Of a stretch of DNA of 64,000 nt, positions 35,687 to 44,119 are shown piece after piece; within the stretch, counting starts at the first letter, position 1, and each line of letters begins with the position of its first letter. The position numbers and the translations under genes were made by a program. This stretch comes from Novosphingobium sp. 28-62-57. Lineage in GTDB: Bacteria; Pseudomonadota; Alphaproteobacteria; Sphingomonadales; Sphingomonadaceae. The DNA lies in assembly GCA_002256985.1 (NCBI GenBank), contig NCGO01000003.1, positions 124,001-188,000 of the forward strand, in the 5' to 3' direction. The notes under the pieces are model-generated. The model made no database searches. It was not told the DNA's origin and saw only the letters and a program-made list of their open reading frames with translations.

Positions 35687-36823
35687 ATGACGTTCACCAC
35701 CATCCGCCGCATCTACGCACATGCCGGACTGCAATCGTTTGTAGAAGCCAGCGGCGGACTATTCGTCGTCGGATTTCTGGTGACTCAAGGCCTCAGCCCC
35801 TCCTTCGCTTTAGCCAGCTTCGCACTCGTCCTGCTTTCCCGGTTCGCCCTGCGCGCCGCCGTTTTGCCGCTGGCCCATGCCTATGGCCTGCGCACGGTGC
35901 TGCTGTTGGGCGTCGTGATCCGCGCGGGCTCATACATAATGTTGCCGTTTGTCAGTGGCTTGGGGCCGATGCTGGTGGCCTTTATCCTCGTCTCGGGCCT
36001 TGGCAGCGTGCTCTACTGGACCGGCTATCACGCCTATGTTTCCGCCGCTGGCAGCAACGCCGAGATGGGGCGGCAGGTTTCGATCCAGCAGGCGGTTACC
36101 GCCACGGTCGGGATTGTGGCTCCGGTGGCCGGGGGCTTCCTGCTGGGCTGGGCCGGAGCCACGGTCGGCTTTACGATTATCGCTTCAATACAATTGCTTG
36201 CAGGCCTCCCCCTGCTGGGCGCGCCAAACCCCACGATCAACCCGCAATCGCGCGCCGATCCAGACATCGTCCGTTTTGGCCGCCGCATCTACTTTGCCGA
36301 AGGGCTGCAATCGGGCTGCAGCAACGTGGTGTGGAACCTCGCGCTGTTCGTAACCCTCGGGCAAAGCTTCGAAAACTTTGGCGGCGCGCTGGCACTGGCA
36401 GGGCTTGGAGCCGCCGCCGGGAGCCTGCTGATCGGCCGGATGATCGATGGCGGCCGCACCACGCACTCGCTCGCGCTGGCCTATGGTCTTGGCGCAATCG
36501 TCATTGGAATCAAGGCCTTGGCCTGGAGCACCGCGCTGCCCGCGCTGGTCGCCACGGCGCTCGGCGCGCTGGTCGCGCCGATGCTCGCCACCGCCATGCT
36601 CTCGCCGCTCTATGCGATGGCGCAGCGCTCACAGTGCACGCTGCGGTTCAACATGGCGACCGAAGGCGGATGGGATTTGGGCTGTTCGGTGGCCGCGCTG
36701 GTCGCTGCGATCATCCTTGGAACAGGGTTTGGTTATACCCTGCCGATCCTTCTGGGCCTTGGCGCAATTGCCGCCATCTGGCGGGGGCTTATGCAGTGGT
36801 ATCGGCAGCCTGATACCGCTTAG
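35687..36823 (+). CDS. Major facilitator superfamily transporter
   Basis: This 378-residue protein has eleven to twelve hydrophobic segments with an MFS loop LAHAYGLRTVLLLG near residue 66, and a polar break near 182-205 (NPQSRADPDIVRFGRR). The substrate cannot be inferred. ATG 35687 lies 6 bases after purN, so it may be co-transcribed. It ends at three TAGGTGCA copies and a strong bidirectional terminator. Confidence 0.82.
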   Translation: MTFTTIRRIYAHAGLQSFVEASGGLFVVGFLVTQGLSPSFALASFALVLLSRFALRAAVLPLAHAYGLRTVLLLGVVIRAGSYIMLPFVSGLGPMLVAFILVSGLGSVLYWTGYHAYVSAAGSNAEMGRQVSIQQAVTATVGIVAPVAGGFLLGWAGATVGFTIIASIQLLAGLPLLGAPNPTINPQSRADPDIVRFGRRIYFAEGLQSGCSNVVWNLALFVTLGQSFENFGGALALAGLGAAAGSLLIGRMIDGGRTTHSLALAYGLGAIVIGIKALAWSTALPALVATALGALVAPMLATAMLSPLYAMAQRSQCTLRFNMATEGGWDLGCSVAALVAAIILGTGFGYTLPILLGLGAIAAIWRGLMQWYRQPDTA

Positions 36824-36850
36824 GTGCAGTTAGGTGCATCTAGGTGCACT
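36821..36850 (+). repeat. Three tandem copies of a 10-base unit starting TAGGTGCA
   Basis: TAGGTGCA occurs at 36821, 36831 and 36841, exactly 10 bases apart; the first copy contains the TAG stop of the MFS gene. The last two bases of each unit vary. Confidence 0.85.
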
Positions 36851-36863
36851 TCAGGATTGGCAC

Positions 36864-36901
36864 AAAAAAGGGCCGCCGGATCACTCCGGCGGCCCTGATT
36901 T
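36864..36901. terminator. Bidirectional rho-independent terminator
   Basis: GGGCCGCCGGA (36870-36880) and TCCGGCGGCCC (36885-36895) are perfect 11-bp arms with a 4-base loop. A-run (36864-36869) on one side and T-run (from 36899) on the other serve the MFS gene on the plus strand and the TonB receptor gene on the minus strand. Confidence 0.9.
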
Positions 36902-36918
36902 TTACCAAGCCTAATCGC

Positions 36919-39261
36919 TTAGAAGTCGTAGCCCAGCGTCACGCCATAAGTGCGCGGCGGCATCAGCGTGCCGCCGATGGCACGGCTGGTGGAGACCGCA
37001 AAGCTGCCCGCGTAGACCAGTTCATTGGTGATGTTGCGGACCCATGCGTTGGCCGAGAACTTGCCATCGGGTGCACGGTACATGATGTTGGCATCCAGCT
37101 GGATGTAGGCATCCTGCGCCATCCGATCATCGTTGAACTCGGTGTGGAACTGCTTGCCGCGATAGGCAAAGTTGGTGCCCAGACGCACGTTGCCGCCGTT
37201 GCTCATGCCGATGTCATAAGTCGGGTTGAGGTTGAGGCTCCAACGGGGCGACATGCGCGTGGCATTGCCCGACAGGTCCTTGACCAGCAGCGCTTCGTTG
37301 GCACCCGGCGCAAACAGGCGCGGGTCAAGCGGATCGGACGCAGTGAAGTTGGTGAATTCCGAATGCAGATAGCCCACCGAAGCCGACAGCGTGAACGCAT
37401 CCGTAGCGCGCCACAGCAGATCGAATTCCGCGCCATAGGCTTCGGAAACGGCTGCATTGGTCAGCGTGCTGGTGAAAAACGGCGGGGCCGGGATCGGACG
37501 GGTCAGCGAGAACTGCCCATCCTTCAGGCGCTGGAAGAACACGGCGAGGTTGGCGCTGAGGCCACCAGCCGCATACTTTGCGCCCACTTCAAACGCTTCG
37601 ACCCGTTCAGGATTGACGAACGGCAGCGGCTGCGTGGGTGACAGGCGGCGGGTTGAGCCGATTTCGGCCGTACCGCTCTTGAAGCCGCGCGACCAGTTGC
37701 CATACATCATCAGATCATCGTTCGGGCGGAATTCAATGCCGAGCGAAGGCGAGAAGTCGTCCCAGCTCTTGGTATTGTTCCACTGGAGCGGATCAAGCAC
37801 GAGGCGGTTTTGCGCGGGGACGCCAAGGCCGGTGTTGTTGCGCAGGCGACGCTCTTCCCAGCTGTAGCGTGCGCCAGCCTTGACCGTGAACTGTTCTGAC
37901 AGATCGTAGGCCACGTTGGCAAATGCGGCATAGGCCCGGATGTCCAACTGACCATCGAACTGGATGCGGAACGGATCGGTGTTGGTCAGCACGTCCAAGC
38001 CGATGTGGTTTTCAGCCCGAACGTTCTCGTTCAGGTAGAACAGGCCGAAGACGCCGTGGAATTTGTCGGTATCGACGTTGGCCTGGAACTCCTGGCTGAA
38101 CTGGTGCTGGAACACCGGCTGCCAGTGGTTGGCGCTGCTGCGCAGGGCGTTGGTTTCTGCCAGCGCATAGCCCAAGTAGGTCGACATATCGAAATCGTGG
38201 AAGAAGATCGCGTCAAAGCTGCGATAGCTGGTCAGCGACTTCAGCGAGACGGCGCTGCTGACATCCACGGTAATGGCAGCGGTCAGCGCCCACTGTTCGC
38301 GGTCGTTGATCGGATCGAAGTTGGTGGCGATATTGCGCGGGTTCGTGGCGAACCGTGCCTGGCTGCCGTCCTTGTTCACGCGCTGGCCGAGGGCGCTGAG
38401 GCCATCGTTGCTGGCGATATTATCGGTCAGCACGCCGGGGAACGACACTTCGCGGAACTTGATCGCCAGTGAACGATCGTCTTCGCTGTGATATTCGCCG
38501 GTCAGCAGGATGTTCACCGTATCGGTGGGCTGCAGGTCCAGGTGAGCGCGGGCCGACCACTGGTTCAAGTTGTCGATTTCGTTGCCGGTGAATTCATTGA
38601 CACCAAAGCCATCGCGCTTGATGCGCTGCACGGCCAGACGGCCCCGCACGCCTTCGGCAATCGGGCCGCCAATGGCAGCATCGGTCTGGATCAGCAGCGC
38701 ATCACCACCGATGGTCTGACGGATATAGCCATCAAGACGGTCGGTCGGCTTGGCGGTGATCAGGTTGACTGCACCGCCAGTGGCGTTGCGGCCATAGAGC
38801 GTGCCCTGCGGACCGCGCAGCACTTCAACGCGCTCAAGATCGAACATCGAGCCGAGCTGTGCCTGGGCAAGGCTGACCACGACGCCATCGACATGCAGCG
38901 CGACTGAGGGATCGACGCCGGGAAGCGAGCTGGACAGGCCGATGCCGCGGATGAATAGCTTGGCGAAGTTGAAGTCATTACCGAAGCTGATCGAGGGAAC
39001 CAGCGCCTGCAGGCCTTCAAGCGTGACGGTGTTGTTGGCGGCAAGGGCTTCGGTGCCAACAGCGGACACCGACAGCGACACGTCCGACAGCGACTGAGCG
39101 CGCTTTTGTGCGGTAACGATGATTTCGCCGCCAGCAGCGCCATCAGCCGCCTGTGGCTGATCAGCATCCTGCGCGAAAGCGGGCTGGGCGATGGCGAAAG
39201 CGGCAGCAGCAACAAGGCTGGTGCGCGCGAGCAGACGCGCAGAAGCGCGGTTGATAAACAT
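36919..39261 (-). CDS. TonB-dependent receptor
   Basis: This 780-residue outer-membrane receptor has a signal peptide ending AFAQ (residue 30), a TonB-box-like region and plug (GEIIVTAQKRAQSLSDVSL), the conserved VEVLRGPQGTLYGRNATGG near residue 140 and a C-terminal barrel ending in YDF. The closest pattern is the sphingomonad receptors for aromatic or steroid-like compounds, though substrate is unknown. ATG 39261 follows GGGAGG. The neighbouring acyl-CoA cluster suggests, but does not prove, uptake of its substrate. Confidence 0.92.
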   Translation of the reverse strand: MFINRASARLLARTSLVAAAAFAIAQPAFAQDADQPQAADGAAGGEIIVTAQKRAQSLSDVSLSVSAVGTEALAANNTVTLEGLQALVPSISFGNDFNFAKLFIRGIGLSSSLPGVDPSVALHVDGVVVSLAQAQLGSMFDLERVEVLRGPQGTLYGRNATGGAVNLITAKPTDRLDGYIRQTIGGDALLIQTDAAIGGPIAEGVRGRLAVQRIKRDGFGVNEFTGNEIDNLNQWSARAHLDLQPTDTVNILLTGEYHSEDDRSLAIKFREVSFPGVLTDNIASNDGLSALGQRVNKDGSQARFATNPRNIATNFDPINDREQWALTAAITVDVSSAVSLKSLTSYRSFDAIFFHDFDMSTYLGYALAETNALRSSANHWQPVFQHQFSQEFQANVDTDKFHGVFGLFYLNENVRAENHIGLDVLTNTDPFRIQFDGQLDIRAYAAFANVAYDLSEQFTVKAGARYSWEERRLRNNTGLGVPAQNRLVLDPLQWNNTKSWDDFSPSLGIEFRPNDDLMMYGNWSRGFKSGTAEIGSTRRLSPTQPLPFVNPERVEAFEVGAKYAAGGLSANLAVFFQRLKDGQFSLTRPIPAPPFFTSTLTNAAVSEAYGAEFDLLWRATDAFTLSASVGYLHSEFTNFTASDPLDPRLFAPGANEALLVKDLSGNATRMSPRWSLNLNPTYDIGMSNGGNVRLGTNFAYRGKQFHTEFNDDRMAQDAYIQLDANIMYRAPDGKFSANAWVRNITNELVYAGSFAVSTSRAIGGTLMPPRTYGVTLGYDF

Positions 39262-39325
39262 CAGGTATCCTCCCTGTGAAGCCACTGTGGCCCCGTGCGT
39301 CCGTATTGCCGGACGGTATGAAGCA

Positions 39326-39358
39326 TAGCATTTGTAAGTGGGACCTACAAATATGCTA
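39326..39358. promoter_or_regulatory. Imperfect palindrome upstream of the TonB receptor
   Basis: TAGCATTTGTAAGT (39326-39339) and ACCTACAAATATGCTA (39343-39358) are inverse apart from one mismatch and a 2-base insertion. On the minus strand TTGTAG-17 bases-TATGCT overlaps it as a possible promoter. Operator function is inferred. Confidence 0.4.
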
Positions 39359-39652
39359 TCTGTGATAACAAAAAATTCGCAATGATGCGTTGCTAAGACG
39401 CAACATTCTAACAAATGACAGGGTTGCAGGCTCCGCACGTATGGGAATGTGCCATATGACTCCAAGATCTACGGGCGCTGCGGCGCAATCCCGGCATCGT
39501 GCAGCGGACCCCGGTTCAGCACGCGGTTTACTCGCCAAACGGCGGATTAGGGAGAGAAGTGGCCCCCGGCCTGCGCCGAGGTGACAATCTTGGTGTGCCG
39601 GGGTGACGATCTTGGGGTGCCGTTGGCAATCTGCCGCGGCCCCAGAAGCAAC

Positions 39653-39680
39653 AAGGCCGGAACATTGCTGCCCCGGCCTT
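39653..39680 (-). terminator. Hairpin after ndk
   Basis: AAGGCCGG (39653-39660) and CCGGCCTT (39673-39680) are perfect 8-bp arms, about 25 bases past the ndk stop. The following minus-strand sequence is only moderately T-rich. Confidence 0.55.
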
Positions 39681-39703
39681 TTGCAGTTGGTCTGCCGAAC
39701 AGA

Positions 39704-40126
39704 TCAGCCGACGATTTCTTCCGGCTTGAAGAAGTAGGCGATTTCGATAGCCGCGTTCTCGTCTGAATCCGAACCGTGGACGGTGTTGGCTTCGATCGAT
39801 TCTGCCAGTTCCTTGCGGATCGTGCCGGGTTCGGCATTGGCAGGGTTGGTGGCGCCCATGATGTCGCGGTTGCGCTGCATGGCGTTTTCGCCTTCGAGCA
39901 CCTGCACGACGACCGGGCCGGAGATCATGAATTCAACCAGTTCACCAAAGAACGGGCGTTCGCGGTGAACGGCATAGAAGCCTTCGGCCTGTTCGCGGGT
40001 CATGTGGATGCGCTTGGAAGCAACGACGCGCAGGCCGGCTTCTTCCAGCATCTTGGTGACGGCGCCGGTCAGGTTGCGGCGCGTGGCATCGGGCTTGATG
40101 ATCGAGAAAGTGCGGGTAACCGCCAT
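39704..40126 (-). CDS. ndk: Nucleoside diphosphate kinase
   Basis: This 140-residue enzyme balances NTP pools. The N-terminal [15 protein letters not shown] and the active-site [16 protein letters not shown] (phospho-His) are diagnostic. ATG 40126 is the family start. It is alone between a TonB receptor and the repeat-rich gap 40127-40538. Confidence 0.98.
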   Translation of the reverse strand: MAVTRTFSIIKPDATRRNLTGAVTKMLEEAGLRVVASKRIHMTREQAEGFYAVHRERPFFGELVEFMISGPVVVQVLEGENAMQRNRDIMGATNPANAEPGTIRKELAESIEANTVHGSDSDENAAIEIAYFFKPEEIVG

Positions 40127-40278
40127 GAGACGTGTCCTTATTGCATGTGCGAATGCGTTGGGCGCGCCCCTAGCCCGGATTGCCGGGAACCGCAAGATGG
40201 GCGTGACTTGGCGATGAATGCGAAGGTTGCGGAGTTTGCACCCTTCGGGCCGTCATCAGCAAAAGCAAAGAGGTTTTC

Positions 40279-40427
40279 GCGCAGAGGCGCAGAGGCGCAG
40301 AGAGGGTGTGGCGGCTAGGCCGCCTCAAGATTTCCAGTCGCTGCGTTTTTCGCTGAGGTCACGAGACCGACGACCAATCGCGGCCACCCCCGTTCTCTGC
40401 GCCTCTGCGCCTCTGCGCCTCTGCGCG
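40279..40427. repeat. Inverted arrays of an 8-base unit (GCGCAGAG)
   Basis: GCGCAGAG is present three times in tandem (40279-40302). Its reverse complement CTCTGCGC is present four times in tandem (40395-40426). Flanking bases AGGTTTTCG and CGATAATCTTT also pair partly. The spacer is 92 bases. The whole forms one large stem-loop. Confidence 0.88.
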
Positions 40428-40503
40428 ATAATCTTTTTTGGGTGGGCACGGAAAGGGCACCATAAATTTACAGGGACGGTTGAAGCAATTTAATCGGTCG
40501 CTT

Positions 40504-40527
40504 AACGTCAGGTCAGAAAATGACGTT
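40504..40527 (+). promoter_or_regulatory. Perfect inverted repeat upstream of the acyl-CoA cluster
   Basis: AACGTCA (40504-40510) and TGACGTT (40521-40527) are perfect 7-bp arms 10 bases apart, ending 11 bases before the SDR ATG. A weak TTGAAG-17-TAACGT promoter overlaps the left arm. Candidate operator; no regulator gene is adjacent. Confidence 0.45.
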
Positions 40528-40538
40528 TGGAGATTCGG

Positions 40539-41456
40539 ATGGCCGGGATGCTTGAAGGCAAGGTTGTTGCCGTGACCGGTGCGGGGCGCGGGATCGGGCG
40601 CGAGGTGGCCTTGCTTTGCGCGCGTGAGGGGGCGGCGGTGGTCGTCAACGATCCGGGCGTGGCGCAGGCGGGCGATGGTGGCGACGCCGGCCCGGCGGAG
40701 GCGACGGTGGCCGATATTATGGCAGATGGCGGCAGGGCCTGGGCCAATCTGGCCAGCGTGGCCGATCCGGCAGGGGCCGCCACGATCATCGAGGACGCGG
40801 TGCAGCGCTTTGGCCGGATCGATGCGGTGGTGAACAACGCCGGAATCTTGCGCGACACGATTTGGCACAAGATGTCTTACGAGGACTGGACGAGCGTTAT
40901 CGATGTGAACCTGACCGGGGCATTCAACGTGTCCAAGGCGGCGACGCCATACTTCCGTGAGCAGGAATCGGGCAGCTTCATCCACTTCACATCGACCAGC
41001 GGGCTGATCGGCAATGTGGGGCAGGCCAATTATTCTGCGGCCAAGCTGGGCCTTGTGGCGCTATCGCATTCCATCGCGCTCGACATGGCGCGCTGGGGCG
41101 TGCGGTCAAACTGCGTGGCGCCTTTTGCGTGGAGCCGCATGACCGCTTCGATCCCGGCGGAAACGCCCGCGCAAAAGGAGCGCGTGGAACGGCTGAAAGC
41201 CATGAGCGCCGACAAGATCGCGCCGCTGGTGGCGTTTCTGGCATCGGATGCGGCGAAGGACGTGAACAACCAGATCTTTTCGGTCCGCAAGAACGAGATC
41301 GTGCTGTTTTCAAAGCCCCGCCCGGCGCGCTCAATGGTGAAACTGGAAGGCTGGACGCCTGCCAGCATTGCCGAGGAACTGATGCCCGCGTTCAGGGCGA
41401 GCTTCGCGCGCGCCGATGAAGTGACGGCGCACGTTTTCCCCTATGATCCGGTCTGA
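40539..41456 (+). CDS. SDR oxidoreductase, HSD17B4-like
   Basis: This 305-residue short-chain dehydrogenase has the cofactor motif TGAGRGIGREVA (residue 13 on), NNAGILRD near 104, Ser-Tyr-Lys in TSTSGLIG and YSAAK, and a 60-residue C-terminal extension (FSKPRPARSMVKLEGW) typical of the peroxisomal multifunctional enzyme type 2 dehydrogenase group. This suggests a 3-hydroxyacyl-CoA dehydrogenase role. ATG 40539 follows GGAG. First gene of the cluster; the next starts 12 bases after its stop. Confidence 0.83.
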   Translation: MAGMLEGKVVAVTGAGRGIGREVALLCAREGAAVVVNDPGVAQAGDGGDAGPAEATVADIMADGGRAWANLASVADPAGAATIIEDAVQRFGRIDAVVNNAGILRDTIWHKMSYEDWTSVIDVNLTGAFNVSKAATPYFREQESGSFIHFTSTSGLIGNVGQANYSAAKLGLVALSHSIALDMARWGVRSNCVAPFAWSRMTASIPAETPAQKERVERLKAMSADKIAPLVAFLASDAAKDVNNQIFSVRKNEIVLFSKPRPARSMVKLEGWTPASIAEELMPAFRASFARADEVTAHVFPYDPV

Positions 41457-41468
41457 GGAAGTTTTGCG

Positions 41469-42653
41469 ATGACCACTGTAAACCCCGGGATGGACCCGGA
41501 AATCTTCGACCAGTTCATCGACCAGTTGCGCCGTTATGTGCGCGAGAGGCTGATCCCGGCTGAGGATGACGTGATCGCCAACGATCGCATTCCCGACGAT
41601 ATCCTGAGCGAAATGCGCGAGATGGGGCTGTTTGGCATCACCATTCCCGAAGAGTTCGGCGGGGCGGGCATGAATGTCAGCCAGTATATCGAGACGGTCA
41701 AGCAGATGAGCTATGCCGCGCCGGCCTATCGCTCCACCATGTCGATCAACATCGGCATGACCGGCAGCGCGATCAAGAATTTCGGCACGACAGAGCAGAA
41801 AGCCGAATGGCTGCCACACATCGCCAGTGGCGAGATTGCCTGCTTTGGCCTGACCGAGCCGGGATCGGGATCGGACAGCGCGGCGATGCAGACCATGGCG
41901 GTGCGGGACGGGAACGGCTACCGCCTTACCGGCACGAAGCGGTACATCACCAACAGTCCGTGGGCCAAGATCGGGCTGATCATGGCGCGCACTTCCAAGG
42001 AAGCGCTGGCCAAGAACGCCCACGTATCGGCCTTTATTGTGGACATGACCACGCCGGGGATCACCATCGGCAAGCCCGACAAAAAGATGGGCCAGGCAGG
42101 CGCACACATTGCCGATGTGATCATGGAGGACGTGCATGTGCCTGGCTCCGCGCTGGTGGGTGGCGTGGAAGGCCGGGGCTTTCAGATCGCGATGCAGAGC
42201 CTTGATAATGGGCGGCTTTCGGTGGCAGGCATGGGCGTGGGCATGGGGCGGCGTGCGCTGGATACCGCGATCCGTTATGCCACCGAGCGCAAGGCCTTTG
42301 GCGAGCCGATTGCCAATTTCCAGCTGATTCAGGCGATGCTGGCCGATAGCGAAGCCGAGCTTTATGCCGCCGAATGCATGATCGCTGATGCCTGCGCGCG
42401 GGCGGACCGGGGCGAGAACATCCAGCGCAAGGCGGCGGCGGCCAAGCTGTTTTCCTCCGAAGCCTGCGGGCGCGTCGTGGACCGCTGCGTGCAGGTGTTC
42501 GGCGGGGCGGGATACTTGGCCGAATATCCGGCGGAGCGGTTCTTCCGCGATGCCCGGATTCTGCGGATTTATGAAGGCACTAGCCAGATCATGCAGTTGC
42601 AGATTGCCAAGAGTTTGTTGCGTGAGTTTGCGGCCGAAGGGGCGGTGTGGTGA
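41469..42653 (+). CDS. Acyl-CoA dehydrogenase (first of two)
   Basis: The 394-residue flavoenzyme oxidises acyl-CoA to enoyl-CoA. FGLTEPGSGSDSAAM is at about residue 127 and RYITNSPWAKI at about 158. The catalytic base is at the usual MCAD position, Glu369 in IYEGTSQIMQ. Residue 249 region reads NGRLSVA, without the IVD-type Glu. Starts 12 bases after the SDR stop; a family A repeat separates it from the CoA transferase. Confidence 0.93.
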   Translation: MTTVNPGMDPEIFDQFIDQLRRYVRERLIPAEDDVIANDRIPDDILSEMREMGLFGITIPEEFGGAGMNVSQYIETVKQMSYAAPAYRSTMSINIGMTGSAIKNFGTTEQKAEWLPHIASGEIACFGLTEPGSGSDSAAMQTMAVRDGNGYRLTGTKRYITNSPWAKIGLIMARTSKEALAKNAHVSAFIVDMTTPGITIGKPDKKMGQAGAHIADVIMEDVHVPGSALVGGVEGRGFQIAMQSLDNGRLSVAGMGVGMGRRALDTAIRYATERKAFGEPIANFQLIQAMLADSEAELYAAECMIADACARADRGENIQRKAAAAKLFSSEACGRVVDRCVQVFGGAGYLAEYPAERFFRDARILRIYEGTSQIMQLQIAKSLLREFAAEGAVW

Positions 42654-42785
42654 TCCTCCCCGAACCGGGGAGGGGGACCGCGACGCGAAGCGGCGTGGTG
42701 GAGGGGGCTCTCCGCACGTGCGGCGCTGTATTGATAGCCCCCTCCACCATGCTGCGCATGGTCCCCCTCCCCGTGCCGGGGAGGA
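42654..42785. repeat. Long palindromic repeat family A, copy 3
   Basis: It begins TCCTCCCCGAACCGGGG directly after the acyl-CoA dehydrogenase stop and ends GGGGAGGA (42778-42785). Arms GGGGAGGGGGACC.. GTGGTGGAGGGG pair with CCCCTCCACC.. GGTCCCCCTCCCC. Confidence 0.87.
42778..42785 (+). promoter_or_regulatory. Repeat-derived ribosome binding site of the CaiB gene
   Basis: GGGGAGGA at the end of the family A repeat is 5 bases before the GTG start (42791). Confidence 0.74.
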
Positions 42786-42790
42786 ATTAG

Positions 42791-44020
42791 GTGTACCAGT
42801 TGCTCAGCGGCCTATCGATTGTCGAGGTATCGTCGTTCGTCGCATCACCATCGGCGGGCCTTTATTGCGCGCAGATGGGGGCTGAGGTCATCCGCATCGA
42901 CGACCGGCGCGGGGGGCTGGATTACAAGCGTTATATGCTGACGCGTGAGGGGCGGTCGCTTTCGTGGGAAAATCTGAACCGCGCGAAGAAGAGCGTGGCG
43001 CTGGATTTGCAGACGGCGGAGGGGCGCGAACTGGCTGTGGAGCTGGCGCGCGTTACCGGGCAAGTGATCACCAATCTGCCGACAGACAGCTTCATGGCAC
43101 ATGATCGGATCGCGGCGGGGCGGGCTGATCTGGTTTCGGTGCGGATCATGGGGTGGCATGATGGGCGGCAGGCGATGGACTTTACCGTCAATGCCGCCAC
43201 CGGCTATCCGCTGATGACCGGGCCGGAGGAATGGGACGCGAAGACTGCCCCGCCGGTCAGCCAGATCCTGCCGGCGTGGGACTTCATCACCGGTGCCTAT
43301 TGCGCCTTTGCGCTGCTGGCAGGGTTGCGGCACCGCGATGCCACCAGTGAGGGCAGCGAATTGCGCGTGCCGCTGGGCGATGTGGCGATTGGCACCGCGT
43401 TCAACGCGGGCGCAGCGCCCGAAATGCTCTATCGCGGGGCGGACCGGGAGCGGATCGGCAATGCCATCTGGGGCGCGTTCGGGCGCGATTTCTGCAGCCG
43501 TGACGGCCAGCGCTTCATGATTGCCGTGCTGACAGCCAAGCAATGGCGGGCGACGGTCGAGGCCTTCGGGCTGACCGAAGACTTGGCGGCGCTGGAGGCC
43601 GAGCTTGGCGTCAGTCTGGCGGACAGCGACCACTGGCGCTTTGTGCACCGGCACCGGCTGTTTTCGATGTTTCAGGAGGTGGCAGAGCGGTTCGACTATG
43701 CCGACATGGCCGCGCGGCTGACGCGGGCGGGGGCGACGTTTGAGCGCTATCGCACAATGTTTGAAATGGCTCGGGATGCGGAACTGGTGACCGGCAACCC
43801 GCTGTTTGGCCCCTCCCCCGCCAATCCCAGCGGTTTTGAATATCCCGCACCGCGCAGTTTTGCGAACATTCCGGGGCGCGAGGCCGGGGATCCGGCTGCC
43901 GCACCATATCTGGGAGAGCATAGTGAGCAGGTGCTGGCGGAGCGGCTGGGAATGGCTTCGGGCCAGATCGCCGCGCTGATCGACCGGGGTGTGGTTGGCA
44001 CTTCTGACAAGGAAAAATAG
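42791..44020 (+). CDS. CaiB/BaiF (class III) CoA-transferase
   Basis: This 409-residue protein has VEVSSFVASPSAGLYCAQMGAEVIRID near the N-terminus and Asp164 in PAWDFITGAYCAFALLAGL at the position of the catalytic Asp that forms the anhydride. The family moves CoA between acyl groups, including carnitine, bile-acid and steroid substrates. The GTG start is set by the repeat-derived Shine-Dalgarno. A family B repeat lies between it and the thiolase gene. Confidence 0.9.
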   Translation: MYQLLSGLSIVEVSSFVASPSAGLYCAQMGAEVIRIDDRRGGLDYKRYMLTREGRSLSWENLNRAKKSVALDLQTAEGRELAVELARVTGQVITNLPTDSFMAHDRIAAGRADLVSVRIMGWHDGRQAMDFTVNAATGYPLMTGPEEWDAKTAPPVSQILPAWDFITGAYCAFALLAGLRHRDATSEGSELRVPLGDVAIGTAFNAGAAPEMLYRGADRERIGNAIWGAFGRDFCSRDGQRFMIAVLTAKQWRATVEAFGLTEDLAALEAELGVSLADSDHWRFVHRHRLFSMFQEVAERFDYADMAARLTRAGATFERYRTMFEMARDAELVTGNPLFGPSPANPSGFEYPAPRSFANIPGREAGDPAAAPYLGEHSEQVLAERLGMASGQIAALIDRGVVGTSDKEK

Positions 44021-44030
44021 CCCCCCCTCC

Positions 44031-44098
44031 CCGTTCGTGTCGAGCGAAGTCGAGACACCTGCGCGCTCGCGTGTCTCGACTTCGCTCGACACGAACGG
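44031..44098. repeat. Palindromic repeat family B, copy 3
   Basis: 28-bp perfect arms at 44031-44058 and 44071-44098 are identical to those at 15511-15575, with a 12-base spacer. It lies between the CaiB and thiolase genes of one operon-like run. Confidence 0.92.
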
Positions 44099-44119
44099 AT
44101 GTTGTGAAGGATTTTTGAG

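Larger units (their letters stand above)
39262..39703. other. 442-base non-coding stretch between the TonB receptor and ndk
   Basis: It holds the TonB receptor promoter side with an imperfect palindrome (39326-39358), an AT-rich patch (39350-39420), a short direct repeat CTTGG.GTGCCG near 39590-39620, and the ndk terminator hairpin. I see no convincing gene in it. Confidence 0.6.
40127..40538. other. 412-base non-coding stretch upstream of the acyl-CoA cluster
   Basis: It holds the ndk promoter side, an inverted pair of octamer repeats (40279-40427), a T-run, and the palindrome and promoter of the cluster (about 40479-40527). No gene is supported. Confidence 0.6.

Noticed and set aside
40279..40427. 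CRISPR-like array
   Set aside because: Units are 8 bases, directly adjacent, with no unique spacers and no cas genes.
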